DNA of 30,791 nt from Sulfidibacterium sp036244975 (GCA_036244975.1 BTTE01000033.1:1-30791), one strand, 5' to 3'. Shown: positions 1 through 7,523, numbered from the stretch's first letter. Program-made: numbers and translations. The notes: generated by a model from the letters alone, not told the origin.

Positions 1-928
1 ATTCAAAATAAAACAGCCCCATGGACAAGACCCCGGCAACCATTAGCAATTTTATCCAAAGGGAAAGTGCACTGAAATGAACCTTCCGGCTGGCGTTTAT
101 CAGCTTCAAAAGTACAAAAGCAAAAAGCAAATCTACCAAAAAGAAAAAAAGAAACAGCACGCTAAAACCATTTTCGTAAAAAAACCACTGGATGGCAAAA
201 GAGGCAATAAGCCCCGACAGGTTAACGGCTATAGCTATATTTTTAGCTTTCTGCATGCCGCAAGTTACCGGCAAAGTCAAACAGCCGGTTTGCCGGTCGC
301 CTTCCACATCTTCCATATCCTTGATCACTTCGCGTAAAAGGCTAATCAAAAAAGCAAAACCCATGTAAATCAGTACCAGACTGTTTACCAGCAAAAGCCG
401 GGAATGAACAATCAGAACAATATGAGCCTGCAAGGCCATTAACTCGTACAGCCAAACCAGCCCGAAAGAAAGTGCACTCAAAAAGGCCACCACGAGGTTT
501 CCCACCAGCACCTGGCATTGGTATCGCGTGGCATAAAACCACAACAGCCCGGCTGTCAGGATAAAAATCAGCGAATAGCTGCCTTTACCCAACAGAAAAG
601 AAAGCAGGCTTCCGGCCAGAATACCGCCCAAAGAAAAAATCCAATAAAACAACATGCCCTGCTTAGGCGTAAATATCCGCTCAAAAGGATTTTCCCCCGG
701 CTTGTTCAGGGCATCGGTTTCCAAATCTTTCAAATCGTTGATGACATAACCACCCATGGCTGTCAGCAAAACCGCCACCACAAGTAGCAGAAAACTTGTC
801 AGACTCTGTCCCGCAGCATGATCAACCAATCCCAATCCCGGCCTAATCAACAGAAACAGGAGAAAGCTCATGCTCAAAATCACCATCACCAAATTCGGCC
901 ATCGAATCATTTTAAAAAAAGTGCGCAT
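1..928 (-). CDS. UbiA-family prenyltransferase (geranylgeranylglycerol-phosphate geranylgeranyltransferase-like), 3' end cut by window edge
   Basis: Reading the minus strand from an ATG at 928 gives an open frame of 309 codons with no stop before base 2, so the gene continues beyond the left edge. The protein is very hydrophobic with about eight or nine membrane segments. It shows both Asp-rich motifs of UbiA prenyltransferases: NDLKDLETD at residues 64-72 and KDMEDVEGD at 203-211, which bind Mg and the prenyl diphosphate. The second motif with its surroundings (REVIKDMEDVEGDRQTG) resembles the archaeal-type digeranylgeranylglyceryl-phosphate synthase branch common in Bacteroidota genomes; the bacterial substrate is not settled. 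Family length is about 280-310 residues, so nearly the whole protein is present. It is the third gene of the operon with the KdsC-like and DUF2520 genes, 82 bases after the former. Family is certain, substrate is not. Confidence 0.88.
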   Translation of the reverse strand, partial: MRTFFKMIRWPNLVMVILSMSFLLFLLIRPGLGLVDHAAGQSLTSFLLLVVAVLLTAMGGYVINDLKDLETDALNKPGENPFERIFTPKQGMLFYWIFSLGGILAGSLLSFLLGKGSYSLIFILTAGLLWFYATRYQCQVLVGNLVVAFLSALSFGLVWLYELMALQAHIVLIVHSRLLLVNSLVLIYMGFAFLISLLREVIKDMEDVEGDRQTGCLTLPVTCGMQKAKNIAIAVNLSGLIASFAIQWFFYENGFSVLFLFFFLVDLLFAFVLLKLINASRKVHFSALSLWIKLLMVAGVLSMGLFYFE

Positions 929-960
929 TAATCACCTGTTTTTGTATCCGTTCCACTCAT

Positions 961-1009
961 ATTTTACATCCAAAATCCCATATCCAAAATCTCACATCCC
1001 ACATCCTCA
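961..1009. repeat. Degenerate heptanucleotide tandem repeat
   Basis: Seven consecutive 7-base units fill the gap between the KdsC-like gene and the UbiA gene: ATTTTAC, ATCCAAA, ATCCCAT, ATCCAAA, ATCTCAC, ATCCCAC, ATCCTCA. Six of the seven begin ATC and the second and fourth are identical. On the transcribed (minus) strand the unit reads roughly GATnTnG. The array ends one base before the stop codon of the KdsC-like gene (TGA, 1013-1011 on the minus strand). It resembles the degenerate heptamer repeats reported between genes in some bacterial phyla; its role is unknown. Confidence 0.75.
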
Positions 1010-1010
1010 C

Positions 1011-1532
1011 TCACCATGTAAACGCCTCAGGTGTCATCCATTTTCCCTGCACTTTCATTACCTGTTCGATGATGTCGCGCACGCAACCTGCGCCGCCTTT
1101 TTTATCGGAGATGTAGAGGGAGACTTCCTTTACCTCCTCAGCGGCATCGGCAGGACTTACGGGCACCCCTACCCTTTTCATTACCGGGATATCCGGAATA
1201 TCGTCGCCCATGTAAACCACATTTTCGGGGTCGATATTTTTTTCTTTAATGTATTTCTCAAAAACTTCCACTTTATTTTTAACGCCGGTAAAAGCATCCT
1301 TAATATTCAATGTGTCGAACCGGTTGTCCATAGACCTGGAAAACCCGCCGGAAATTACCACAACGTTATATCCCATTTTTACAGCGAGTTGCAACACATA
1401 GCCATCCCGTACATTGGCCGTACGCAGCGGTGGGTCATCGTGTTGCAGTATCACGCGGCCATCGGTCATAACGCCGTCATAATCAAACATAAATGTGTTC
1501 ACTCCGGTGAGCAGTGCTTTGTAATTACTCAT
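1011..1532 (-). CDS. kdsC: KdsC-like HAD phosphatase (3-deoxy-D-manno-octulosonate 8-phosphate phosphatase)
   Basis: This 173-residue protein is a cap-less class C0 HAD phosphatase of KdsC length. KdsC removes phosphate from KDO-8-phosphate in the cytoplasm during lipopolysaccharide core synthesis. HAD motif I is FDYDGVMTDG near residues 17-26 (nucleophile and acid Asp), motif II is the ISGG segment near residue 60, and motif III/IV is the GDDIPDIPVM segment near 108-117, which holds the Mg-binding Asp pair. The C-terminal KGGAGCVRDIIE stretch is characteristic of KdsC tetramers. The ATG start overlaps the DUF2520 gene upstream by 8 bases, so the two are probably translationally coupled. A related HAD activity, such as the N-acylneuraminate-9-phosphatase or CMP-KDO associated type, cannot be excluded from motifs alone. 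A heptose kinase gene in this window supports a lipopolysaccharide role. Confidence 0.9.
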   Translation of the reverse strand: MSNYKALLTGVNTFMFDYDGVMTDGRVILQHDDPPLRTANVRDGYVLQLAVKMGYNVVVISGGFSRSMDNRFDTLNIKDAFTGVKNKVEVFEKYIKEKNIDPENVVYMGDDIPDIPVMKRVGVPVSPADAAEEVKEVSLYISDKKGGAGCVRDIIEQVMKVQGKWMTPEAFTW

Positions 1533-2310
1533 GATATTTCTTTAAAATCTGTTGACTAAAAATCTGATAAATTTCTTTCAAATCGTCCATGTTTTCAAGC
1601 ATCTCCAAATGTTTCGCAATGGTGGACCGGTCGCCGCGCCTTGCCGGGCCGGTCTGTGCCTTCGTAGCGGAAAGCTTCTCAATTTTTGCCGCGGTTTCCC
1701 GGATAAGCGGCAGCAGTACATCCATTCCAAGCCCGTTTTCTTTCAAATATTCATCTGCCTCAGCGTAAAGGTAGTTGGTAAAATTATTTACCAATACAGC
1801 AGCGAGATGCAATTTCATCCGCCGATCCGTATCAATACCATAAACAGCGTTGCTCAACTTGCCGGCCAGCTCCCTGAGCGTTTCATAAGTTTCTTCGGAA
1901 GAAGCTTCAAGGCAGAACGGAACCTGTGAAATGTCCAAATCCCTGTTTTTGGAAAAGGTCTGGAACGGATAAAAAACGCCATAGTGTTCAAAGCGGCCTA
2001 AGGTTTCCATTGCCGTAATGCCCGAAGTATGACAAACCACGCCGTCAACCTGAGGCATTTGTTCCGCCACCGAAGCAATTTTTTCATCCTGAACCGTTAG
2101 CAGGTATAAATCAGCTTGTGTATACATCGCCGAACAGGTATTTATGGCTTCGGCATCCACCTTCGCAGCCAACTCACGGGCGTGACGAATATCAGGCGAA
2201 CAAACCTGCAGAATTCTCAGACCTTCCTGCCGGAAAGCCTTTGCCAAATGTCCGGCCACATTGCCCGAACCGGCGAAAACAACCGTTTGAAGATGAAAAT
2301 TCCGGCTCAT
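1525..2310 (-). CDS. DUF2520 / Rossmann-like NAD(P)-binding protein
   Basis: The protein has an N-terminal Rossmann fold with the dinucleotide-binding motif GSGNVAGHLA at about residues 14-23. A C-terminal helical domain of the DUF2520 type follows, with the family signatures YPFQTFSK, NNFTNYLYA and TGPARRGD. The overall resemblance is to pyrroline-5-carboxylate reductase and F420-dependent oxidoreductase-like proteins; no substrate is established for the family. I place the start at the ATG at 2310 (MSRNFHLQ), giving 261 residues. An in-frame TTG at 2319 would add three residues but is less likely. It is the first gene of the leftward operon with the KdsC-like phosphatase and the UbiA-family enzyme, an arrangement conserved in Bacteroidota. 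Function in the pathway is unknown. Confidence 0.87.
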   Translation of the reverse strand: MSRNFHLQTVVFAGSGNVAGHLAKAFRQEGLRILQVCSPDIRHARELAAKVDAEAINTCSAMYTQADLYLLTVQDEKIASVAEQMPQVDGVVCHTSGITAMETLGRFEHYGVFYPFQTFSKNRDLDISQVPFCLEASSEETYETLRELAGKLSNAVYGIDTDRRMKLHLAAVLVNNFTNYLYAEADEYLKENGLGMDVLLPLIRETAAKIEKLSATKAQTGPARRGDRSTIAKHLEMLENMDDLKEIYQIFSQQILKKYHE

Positions 2311-2346
2311 ATAAACCAATTTTGGAATAACAATTGAATGTTTTTA

Positions 2347-2354
2347 CAAAATAA
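2347..2354 (-). promoter_or_regulatory. Possible -7 box for the leftward DUF2520 operon
   Basis: On the minus strand the sequence TTATTTTG lies 36 bases before the ATG at 2310. It differs by one base from the Bacteroidota -7 consensus TAnnTTTG. An A+T-rich stretch stands upstream but there is no clear -33 element. This is a weak call, based mainly on position in the divergent intergenic region 2311-2490. Confidence 0.3.
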
Positions 2355-2460
2355 CAACTTATTTTCCATTCATAAAAACAGAACAGGAAAGCGTTCTTTC
2401 GACTTTGTCAGCAAAGGATGATCAAACAGCTTCCGTATCCTGTTATTTTAACAGAATTCC

Positions 2461-2468
2461 TATATTTG
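2461..2468 (+). promoter_or_regulatory. Bacteroidota-type -7 box before the aminotransferase gene
   Basis: TATATTTG matches the TAnnTTTG consensus of the Bacteroidota housekeeping sigma factor. It lies 22 bases before the GTG start at 2491, leaving a leader of roughly 15 bases. A -33-like TGTTAT is present at 2441-2446, slightly close. It probably drives the aminotransferase-heptose kinase-menG unit. Confidence 0.65.
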
Positions 2469-2490
2469 CGCATCTAAAAAAACAGACATA

Positions 2491-3699
2491 GTGAACAAAA
2501 GTATCATATCACAGCGGCTTCAAAATCTTTCTGAATCTGCAACATTGGAAATGACGCGACGTAGCCGCGAATTGAAAGCCCGGGGCAACGATATTATTAA
2601 TTTAAGCATTGGAGAACCTGATTTTAACACGCCTGAGCCGGTAAAAGAAGCGGCAAAAGAGTCCATTGATAATAACGTTACACATTACCCGCCGGTGGCG
2701 GGCTTTAAAGTGCTGCAGGAGGCCATTTCCGAAAAGCTGAAAAGAGATAACGATTTGGATTTTTCGCCGGAGCAAATTGTTGTATCAAATGGTGCCAAAC
2801 AGTCGCTGGCGAATATTTTTATCAGCATCCTGGACCCTGGCGATGAGGTAATTATTGCTGCTCCTTACTGGGTTTCTTATGCTGACATCATCAAACTTGC
2901 CGGAGGGAAAGTCGTCGCACTGCAAACCGGCATTGAAGACCATTTCAAACTAAAACCGGAGAAATTGGAAGCAGCTGTCAACAATAAAACCAAAGCGTTT
3001 CTGTTTAACTCACCTTCCAATCCTACCGGGATGGTTTATTCTGCCGAAGAGATGGCCGGCTTAGTCGATGTTTTGAAAAAACATCCCGAAATACTGATCG
3101 TTTCCGATGAAATTTACGAACACATCAACTATTCAGGCAAACATGTAAGCCTGGCTTCCTTTCGGGAAATAAAAGAACAAACAGTGGTGGTGAACGGCGT
3201 TTCCAAGTGTTACGCCATGACCGGATGGAGGATAGGCTACATGGCAGGTCCGGGATTTCTCGCTAAATCCTGTACTAAATTACAAGGGCAATACACTTCC
3301 GGAGCTGGAACCATTTCGCAGATGGCAGCCTTAAAGGCCATGAAAAACCCGCCGCAGGATTCGGAGTACATCCACGAAATGGTCTCTGCTTTTAAAAACC
3401 GCCGCGACCTGCTCGTTAAGGAAATGAAAGAAATTCCGGGGATTAAGACCTATGTCCCCGAAGGCGCTTTTTATCTGTTTCCCGACGTAAGCAGCTATTT
3501 TGGAAAATCGGATGGGGAAACGGTTATAAAAAACGGTACGGATTTGAGTCTTTATCTTTTAAACAAAGCCCACGTGGCGGTAGTTACCGGCGAAGCTTTC
3601 GGTAACCCGTGTTGTGTTCGTATCTCTTACGCCACCTCCGGCAACCTGCTCGAAGAAGCAGTGAAACGTATCAAAGCTGCCCTTAAAAATTTAAAATAG
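2491..3699 (+). CDS. aspC: Pyridoxal-phosphate aminotransferase class I (aspartate aminotransferase, AspB type)
   Basis: A 402-residue fold-type I aminotransferase. It likely transfers the amino group between aspartate and 2-oxoglutarate in the cytoplasm, possibly also acting on aromatic amino acids. The N-terminal substrate loop reads INLSIGEPDFNTP (residues 36-48). The cofactor stacking Trp127 is in APYWVSY, the Asn of the SPSNPTG motif is Asn177, the pyridine-binding Asp206 is in VSDEIYEH, the Schiff-base Lys239 is in NGVSKCYAMTGWRIGY, and the substrate carboxylate Arg377 is in CVRISYATS. All catalytic positions are intact and the length is normal for the Ib subfamily. The start is a GTG 22 bases after the TAnnTTTG box. 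The heptose kinase gene follows after 6 bases, so the two are probably co-transcribed. Specificity between aspartate and related substrates cannot be fixed from sequence alone. Confidence 0.92.
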   Translation: MNKSIISQRLQNLSESATLEMTRRSRELKARGNDIINLSIGEPDFNTPEPVKEAAKESIDNNVTHYPPVAGFKVLQEAISEKLKRDNDLDFSPEQIVVSNGAKQSLANIFISILDPGDEVIIAAPYWVSYADIIKLAGGKVVALQTGIEDHFKLKPEKLEAAVNNKTKAFLFNSPSNPTGMVYSAEEMAGLVDVLKKHPEILIVSDEIYEHINYSGKHVSLASFREIKEQTVVVNGVSKCYAMTGWRIGYMAGPGFLAKSCTKLQGQYTSGAGTISQMAALKAMKNPPQDSEYIHEMVSAFKNRRDLLVKEMKEIPGIKTYVPEGAFYLFPDVSSYFGKSDGETVIKNGTDLSLYLLNKAHVAVVTGEAFGNPCCVRISYATSGNLLEEAVKRIKAALKNLK

Positions 3700-3705
3700 A
3701 TAAAA

Positions 3706-4731
3706 ATGACTTTGACAACCGACCGGCTTCCTCAGATATTTAAAGCCTTTAACACCAAAAAGGTATTGATTATCGGCGATGTGATGCTCGATGCCTATAT
3801 CTGGGGAAAAGTAGAGCGTATCTCACCCGAAGCGCCGGTGCCCGTTGTAACAGTGGAAAAACGGGAAGAACGCCTCGGAGGCGCTGCCAACGTGGGGATG
3901 AATATCCGTTCGCTTGGCGCCACACCTGTCATGTGCTCTGTCATTGGCACCGACACCAAAGGGGAAACCCTCAGAGCACTGATGCTTAACTCGGGCTTAA
4001 ATGATGCAGGCATTATCGAAAGCCCTCACCGCATCACCACGACCAAGTTCCGTGTTTTTGGCAACAATACCCAAATGCTGCGCGTGGATGAAGAGACGTC
4101 ACAACCATTAAAGAAAGCGGAGTTCCACGAGCTGTGCAGACACATTGATAAAATCCTGAAAACAGAAGACATTCATGTAATTATCTTTCAGGACTATGAC
4201 AAGGGCGTTATTACTCCGGAGCTGATTGATTTTGTTACTGGTATGGCGGGAGAAATGGATATTCCTGTAGCCGTTGACCCAAAAAAGCGCAATTTTCTTG
4301 CCTTCAGAAACACTACTTTGGTTAAGCCCAATTTGTTGGAAATGAGAGAAGGACTTGATTTGGCCGAACTCCCTTCCGACAAGGCAAGTCTCCAAAAGGC
4401 AGCAGAACAGCTATCAGAAAAGTTAAACGCCACCATGATTTTGAATACGCTTTCCGAAAACGGCATTTTTATCTTTTGGAAAGAGAATGATGAAACAAAA
4501 GCCGAATTGCTTCCGGCATATCGTCGCAACATTGCCGACGTTTCCGGCGCCGGCGACACGGTCATCAGTGTGGCCTCGCTGTGCCTCGCTTCGGAATTGG
4601 GAGCAATAGAACTGGCATTGCTATCCAATATTGCCGGAGGGCTCGTATGTGAGGAAGCCGGCGTAATACCCGTCAACAAAGAAAAATTTATGGCCGAAGC
4701 CATACGCATTTTGAATAGCCGGAACCTGTAA
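3706..4731 (+). CDS. rfaE1: D-glycero-beta-D-manno-heptose-7-phosphate kinase (RfaE domain I / HldE N-terminal type)
   Basis: This 341-residue PfkB-family sugar kinase phosphorylates D-glycero-D-manno-heptose 7-phosphate at C1 in ADP-heptose synthesis for lipopolysaccharide. The opening IIGDVMLDAYIWGKVERISP (residues 22-41), the EAPVPVV segment and GGAANVGMNI (58-67) are the hallmark of the HldE kinase domain. The anion-hole and catalytic-base motif is DVSGAGDT at 278-285, with Asp284 as the base. The C-terminal adenylyltransferase domain of bifunctional HldE is absent, so the split RfaE1/RfaE2 arrangement is expected, with RfaE2 encoded elsewhere. The stop and the menG start share one base (TAATG), suggesting coupled translation. 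Confidence 0.9.
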   Translation: MTLTTDRLPQIFKAFNTKKVLIIGDVMLDAYIWGKVERISPEAPVPVVTVEKREERLGGAANVGMNIRSLGATPVMCSVIGTDTKGETLRALMLNSGLNDAGIIESPHRITTTKFRVFGNNTQMLRVDEETSQPLKKAEFHELCRHIDKILKTEDIHVIIFQDYDKGVITPELIDFVTGMAGEMDIPVAVDPKKRNFLAFRNTTLVKPNLLEMREGLDLAELPSDKASLQKAAEQLSEKLNATMILNTLSENGIFIFWKENDETKAELLPAYRRNIADVSGAGDTVISVASLCLASELGAIELALLSNIAGGLVCEEAGVIPVNKEKFMAEAIRILNSRNL

Positions 4732-5438
4732 TGACACAAAAAACACACGCAAAAAAAGAGATGGTGCAAAACATGTTTAACAACATTGCACCCAAATACG
4801 ACCTGCTGAATCACCTGCTCTCGGCCGGTATTGACAAGGGCTGGCGGAGAAAAGTCAGGAAAGCGCTTGCCGCAGATCATCCCGAAATTATTCTGGACGT
4901 TGCCACCGGCACCGGTGACCTCGCCATAGAGCTGGCCAGACTGCCCGTCAGGAAGATTATCGGTATAGATATTGCCGAAGACATGCTGGAGATTGGGAAG
5001 AAGAAAATCGTCAAAAGAGGCCTTGAGCAGATTATTACGCTTGAACCCGGTGATTCGGAAAACATTCGCTTTGATGACAACCATTTTGATGCCATTACCG
5101 TGGCTTTCGGTGTACGCAACTACGAAAACCTCGAAAAAGGGCTGCGTGAAATGTACCGTGTACTGAAACCCGGAAAAAAAGCGGCTATTCTGGAATTCTC
5201 CAGGCCGGCCTCTTTCCCTATGAAAAATATTTACAAATTCTATTTTAATTACATCCTGCCCGGCGTTGGCCGTCTGGTTTCAAAAGACCGGTCGGCCTAC
5301 ACTTATCTGCCGCAATCGGTTGCCCGTTTTCCTGAAAACAAGGTGTTTATGGATGTGTTGCAAAAAGCCGGATTTAAAAACCCCCGGCAAAACCGGCTGA
5401 CCTTTGGCATTGCCACCCTCTATCTGGCTGAGAAATAA
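4731..5438 (+). CDS. menG: Demethylmenaquinone methyltransferase (UbiE/MenG family)
   Basis: A 235-residue class I SAM-dependent methyltransferase that performs the last step of menaquinone synthesis, the C-methylation of demethylmenaquinone. The N-terminal family signature MFNNIAPKYDLLNHLLSAGI is at residues 15-34. SAM motif I is ILDVATGTGDLAIELA at 54-69. The second UbiE signature is the FGVRNYENLEKGLREMYRVL stretch near 126-145. The C-terminal part keeps the YTYLPQSV and FPE segments. Length is typical. It overlaps the heptose kinase stop by one base. Bacteroidota use menaquinone, so menG is a better name than ubiE. An 87-base gap separates it from porT. Confidence 0.93.
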   Translation: MTQKTHAKKEMVQNMFNNIAPKYDLLNHLLSAGIDKGWRRKVRKALAADHPEIILDVATGTGDLAIELARLPVRKIIGIDIAEDMLEIGKKKIVKRGLEQIITLEPGDSENIRFDDNHFDAITVAFGVRNYENLEKGLREMYRVLKPGKKAAILEFSRPASFPMKNIYKFYFNYILPGVGRLVSKDRSAYTYLPQSVARFPENKVFMDVLQKAGFKNPRQNRLTFGIATLYLAEK

Positions 5439-5525
5439 TTTGCCAGGCAAAATCATGAAATTTTACCTGCACAAATACTATAAAAACAAACCAAACGTTA
5501 TAAACATTAAGAAATTCTGACAGCA

Positions 5526-6311
5526 TTGAAAAAACAGGCCATACTTGCTTTCATTTTTGTTTTTGCCTTTTCCTTCGTTCATGATAGCGCTCAGGCGCAA
5601 GGTGAGGTTCTTAACCTTCAGGGATACAACAAACAGCCCTATCATTTTGGTTTTATTCTGGGAATGAATACCATGAACTTTTCGGTAAAGCCGATTGATA
5701 ACGTGGGACAACACAAATGGAACAAGGATCAGGTGCCCGACCTGCCCAATGCGGATTTTTATCGTGTTCTTGCGGTAACAGTTTCGGCCTCTCCCGGATT
5801 TTCGGTGGGGATTCTTGGCAATTTGCGGATAATGAGATATCTTGATCTGCGGTTTATCCCTACATTGTCTTTCGGCAGCCGGAGACTGGATTATGGGATT
5901 CGGGCCATCGGACTGGTGGGAACCCTGGCAGGATCGGACTCGTCTTTTGTCGTTCACAAAAAAGTTAATTCTACCTATATCACTTTTCCTCTCCTTTTGA
6001 AATACCGGTCGTGGCGCAAAGGCAATTACGGCGCCTACTTTATAGGCGGCATCAATTACGCCATTGACCTGGCAGCAATAAAAAAGACAAAACGAGGGAC
6101 TGTGCCCGGAGCGATAAAACTAATCCCACATGATGTAGGCGTCGAAATCGGCGCCGGTTTCGATTTTTATAACACTTATTTTAAACTCGGCATTGAAGCC
6201 AAAATGATTTACGGTCTGAAAAATCTGGTCGTTAACGACAACACCATCTATTCGGAAAGCATCAGTCAATTGCATTCCAAGGTTTTTATGCTTTCATTCA
6301 CTTTTGAATAA
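5526..6311 (+). CDS. porT: PorT family outer-membrane beta-barrel protein (type IX secretion system)
   Basis: A 261-residue secreted protein. Residues 1 to about 24 form a signal peptide (KKQ, a hydrophobic core, then AQAQG). The mature part starts with LNLQGYNKQPYHFGFILGMN, which matches the start of PorT-like proteins, and continues as alternating amphipathic strands ending in MLSFTFE, a typical C-terminal barrel strand. PorT is required for the type IX secretion system of Bacteroidota, which exports proteins with a C-terminal sorting domain. Position next to menG/ubiE is a recurring arrangement in the phylum. The start is a TTG at 5526, the only plausible start directly before the signal peptide; an in-frame stop lies at 5508. 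No TAnnTTTG box is seen in the 87-base gap upstream. A general outer-membrane barrel is the fallback reading. Confidence 0.85.
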   Translation: MKKQAILAFIFVFAFSFVHDSAQAQGEVLNLQGYNKQPYHFGFILGMNTMNFSVKPIDNVGQHKWNKDQVPDLPNADFYRVLAVTVSASPGFSVGILGNLRIMRYLDLRFIPTLSFGSRRLDYGIRAIGLVGTLAGSDSSFVVHKKVNSTYITFPLLLKYRSWRKGNYGAYFIGGINYAIDLAAIKKTKRGTVPGAIKLIPHDVGVEIGAGFDFYNTYFKLGIEAKMIYGLKNLVVNDNTIYSESISQLHSKVFMLSFTFE

Positions 6312-6319
6312 GAATTACC

Positions 6320-7024
6320 ATGACCGGAAAAAACAATAGCCCGCATCTGGAATTGTTTAAAGAAGTTATTGAAAAATCTGCCATGAAGCAGGAAGTTTTC
6401 AAAGCCACACAGGAAGCTTTCGGTCTTTTCAAGACCATCTCCGGCCAAATGGCAGAAGAGTATGCCGTAACAGCCAAAGAGCTCAAAGCCGAACACGATA
6501 TTCCCCTGGAGATGGAAGAACACGGGACTTTTGAGTTTTCGCTGAAATTTGGTGGTGATATTCTGTTTTTTCTCATGCATTCCAATATTTTTGAGATTCC
6601 GCGCGACCACAATGTCATGCGCAGCACTTACATAAAAGAAGACAAAGACCGTTCCTATTGCGGCATTATCCATATTTATAATTTTCTGAACGATTCGTTT
6701 AAATACGACCGTAAGAACGACCTCGGTTATCTTATCGGAAGGGTACTCATCAACAAAGAACAGCACTATTTTATCGAAGGCAAAAGCGAGCTTGGCTTTT
6801 TGTATAAAAATTTCAGAAACAGCAGGACAACGCCTGAATCCGTGGATAAAATCATCACGGCAGCCATTCGTTACACTATTGGTTTTGACTTGTTAACACC
6901 GCCTTACGACCAGGTAAAACTCGTTAGTGTGGATGAAATGAAAAACACCTTGGATAACATGGCTTTCAAAACCGGTAAAAGACTTGGATTCAAGTTTTAC
7001 CCGGACCAGAATGTAGAGGATTAG
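6320..7024 (+). CDS. Conserved hypothetical protein, cytoplasmic
   Basis: A 234-residue soluble protein with no signal peptide and no membrane segment; I do not recognise a named domain. The first 50 or so residues look helical (LFKEVIEKSAMKQEVFKATQ). The middle is an alternating alpha/beta region with several aromatic and charged residues, including FLMHSNIFEIPRDHNVMRS (about 78-96) and DRSYCGIIHIYNFLNDSFKYDR. The C-terminal part is helical, then ends in GKRLGFKFYPDQNVED. It starts with ATG 8 bases after porT stops, so co-transcription with porT is likely. The regular codon use and good composition support a real gene. A role tied to the neighbouring type IX secretion gene is only a guess from position. 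Confidence 0.8.
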   Translation: MTGKNNSPHLELFKEVIEKSAMKQEVFKATQEAFGLFKTISGQMAEEYAVTAKELKAEHDIPLEMEEHGTFEFSLKFGGDILFFLMHSNIFEIPRDHNVMRSTYIKEDKDRSYCGIIHIYNFLNDSFKYDRKNDLGYLIGRVLINKEQHYFIEGKSELGFLYKNFRNSRTTPESVDKIITAAIRYTIGFDLLTPPYDQVKLVSVDEMKNTLDNMAFKTGKRLGFKFYPDQNVED

Positions 7025-7052
7025 AAAAATTCCAAATTTTTTCAAAAAAGAT

Positions 7053-7081
7053 TTTGAGGAATAGAAATTTTACTATTTTTG
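7053..7081 (+). promoter_or_regulatory. Bacteroidota-type promoter of tRNA-Glu
   Basis: A -33 element TTTG (7053-7056) and a -7 box TATTTTTG (7074-7081), which fits TAnnTTTG, are separated by 17 bases. The tRNA begins 20 bases after the -7 box. This is one of the clearest promoters in the window. Confidence 0.7.
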
Positions 7082-7100
7082 CACCTCCAAAATGACACAT

Positions 7101-7174
7101 GGTCCGTTCGTCTAGCCAGGTCAGGACGCCAGGTTTTCATCCTGGTAACACGGGTTCAAATCCCGTACGGACTA
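7101..7174 (+). tRNA. trnE: tRNA-Glu (anticodon TTC)
   Basis: A 74-base cloverleaf. Acceptor arms GGTCCGT (7101-7107) and ACGGACT (7167-7173) pair with one G-U at the first position. The anticodon stem CCAGG/CCTGG (7129-7133 with 7141-7145) encloses the loop TTTTCAT, placing anticodon TTC at 7136-7138. The T arm CGGGTTCAAATCCCG is intact (7151-7165). The discriminator is A at 7174. CCA is not encoded, as it is followed by CAATC. It stands alone between its own promoter and terminator. Confidence 0.96.
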
Positions 7175-7184
7175 CAATCTTAAG

Positions 7185-7219
7185 TCTTAAAGCGTTCTTA
7201 CCTTCGTTTTAGGATTTTT
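7185..7219 (+). terminator. Probable intrinsic terminator of tRNA-Glu
   Basis: TCTTAAAGCG (7185-7194) can pair with CGTTTTAGGA (7205-7214) over ten positions including two G-U pairs, with a ten-base loop. A run of five T follows at 7215-7219. It starts 11 bases after the tRNA. Confidence 0.5.
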
Positions 7220-7491
7220 CTCTTTAAATAATTCCCGAAATATTCTCAACTTCACTCATTGTGAGTAATGAAATTTGCAAATTGAGATGAGCCAAAATCC
7301 CATTTTGGGAATTTATTCCCGCCTCGGGGAAAATCATTATTAAGAACTATTCAACACTCTCAAAACCATCTGCTTTCAGTATACTGAAATGAAGTAAGCC
7401 ATTACGATTAACTTCTTTTTAACCCAACTTGCATAAAGACAAGGCGGGCTACCGGAACAATAATTTGCTCTACACCAAACAGCAATAAAAA
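7220..7491. other. Intergenic stretch with short palindromes, no gene seen
   Basis: No coding frame of credible composition was found between the tRNA terminator and the next promoter. The stretch contains an inverted repeat CCAAAAT-CCC-ATTTTGG (7292-7308) and a perfect 16-base palindrome TTTCAGTATACTGAAA (7374-7389). Nothing else was recognised. Confidence 0.6.
7374..7389. repeat. Perfect 16-base palindrome
   Basis: TTTCAGTATACTGAAA is an uninterrupted palindrome 127 bases before the -7 box of the mutL operon. Its size is right for a dimeric regulator site, but its distance from the promoter makes an operator role uncertain. Confidence 0.5.
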
Positions 7492-7523
7492 TTGCCTGCC
7501 TGCCTGAAAAAACCGTATCTTTG
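7492..7523 (+). promoter_or_regulatory. Bacteroidota-type promoter of the mutL operon
   Basis: A -33-like TTG at 7492-7494 and a -7 box TATCTTTG (7516-7523) are 21 bases apart. The ATG at 7542 lies 18 bases after the box. Because the -7 box covers the in-frame TTG at 7521, that TTG cannot be the translation start of the next gene. Confidence 0.7.

Noticed and set aside
870..1559. 229-codon open frame on the plus strand
   Set aside because: It lies antisense to the KdsC-like and UbiA genes, crosses their gap, and its product has no family features; the minus-strand proteins have clear motifs.
4194..5084. 296-codon open frame on the minus strand
   Set aside because: It is antisense across the heptose kinase and menG genes, both recognised by motifs, and its product is rich in Ser, Phe and Asn without family resemblance.
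5442..5462. TTTGC-CAG-GCAAA hairpin after menG
   Set aside because: Stem of five pairs and no following T-run; too weak to call a terminator.
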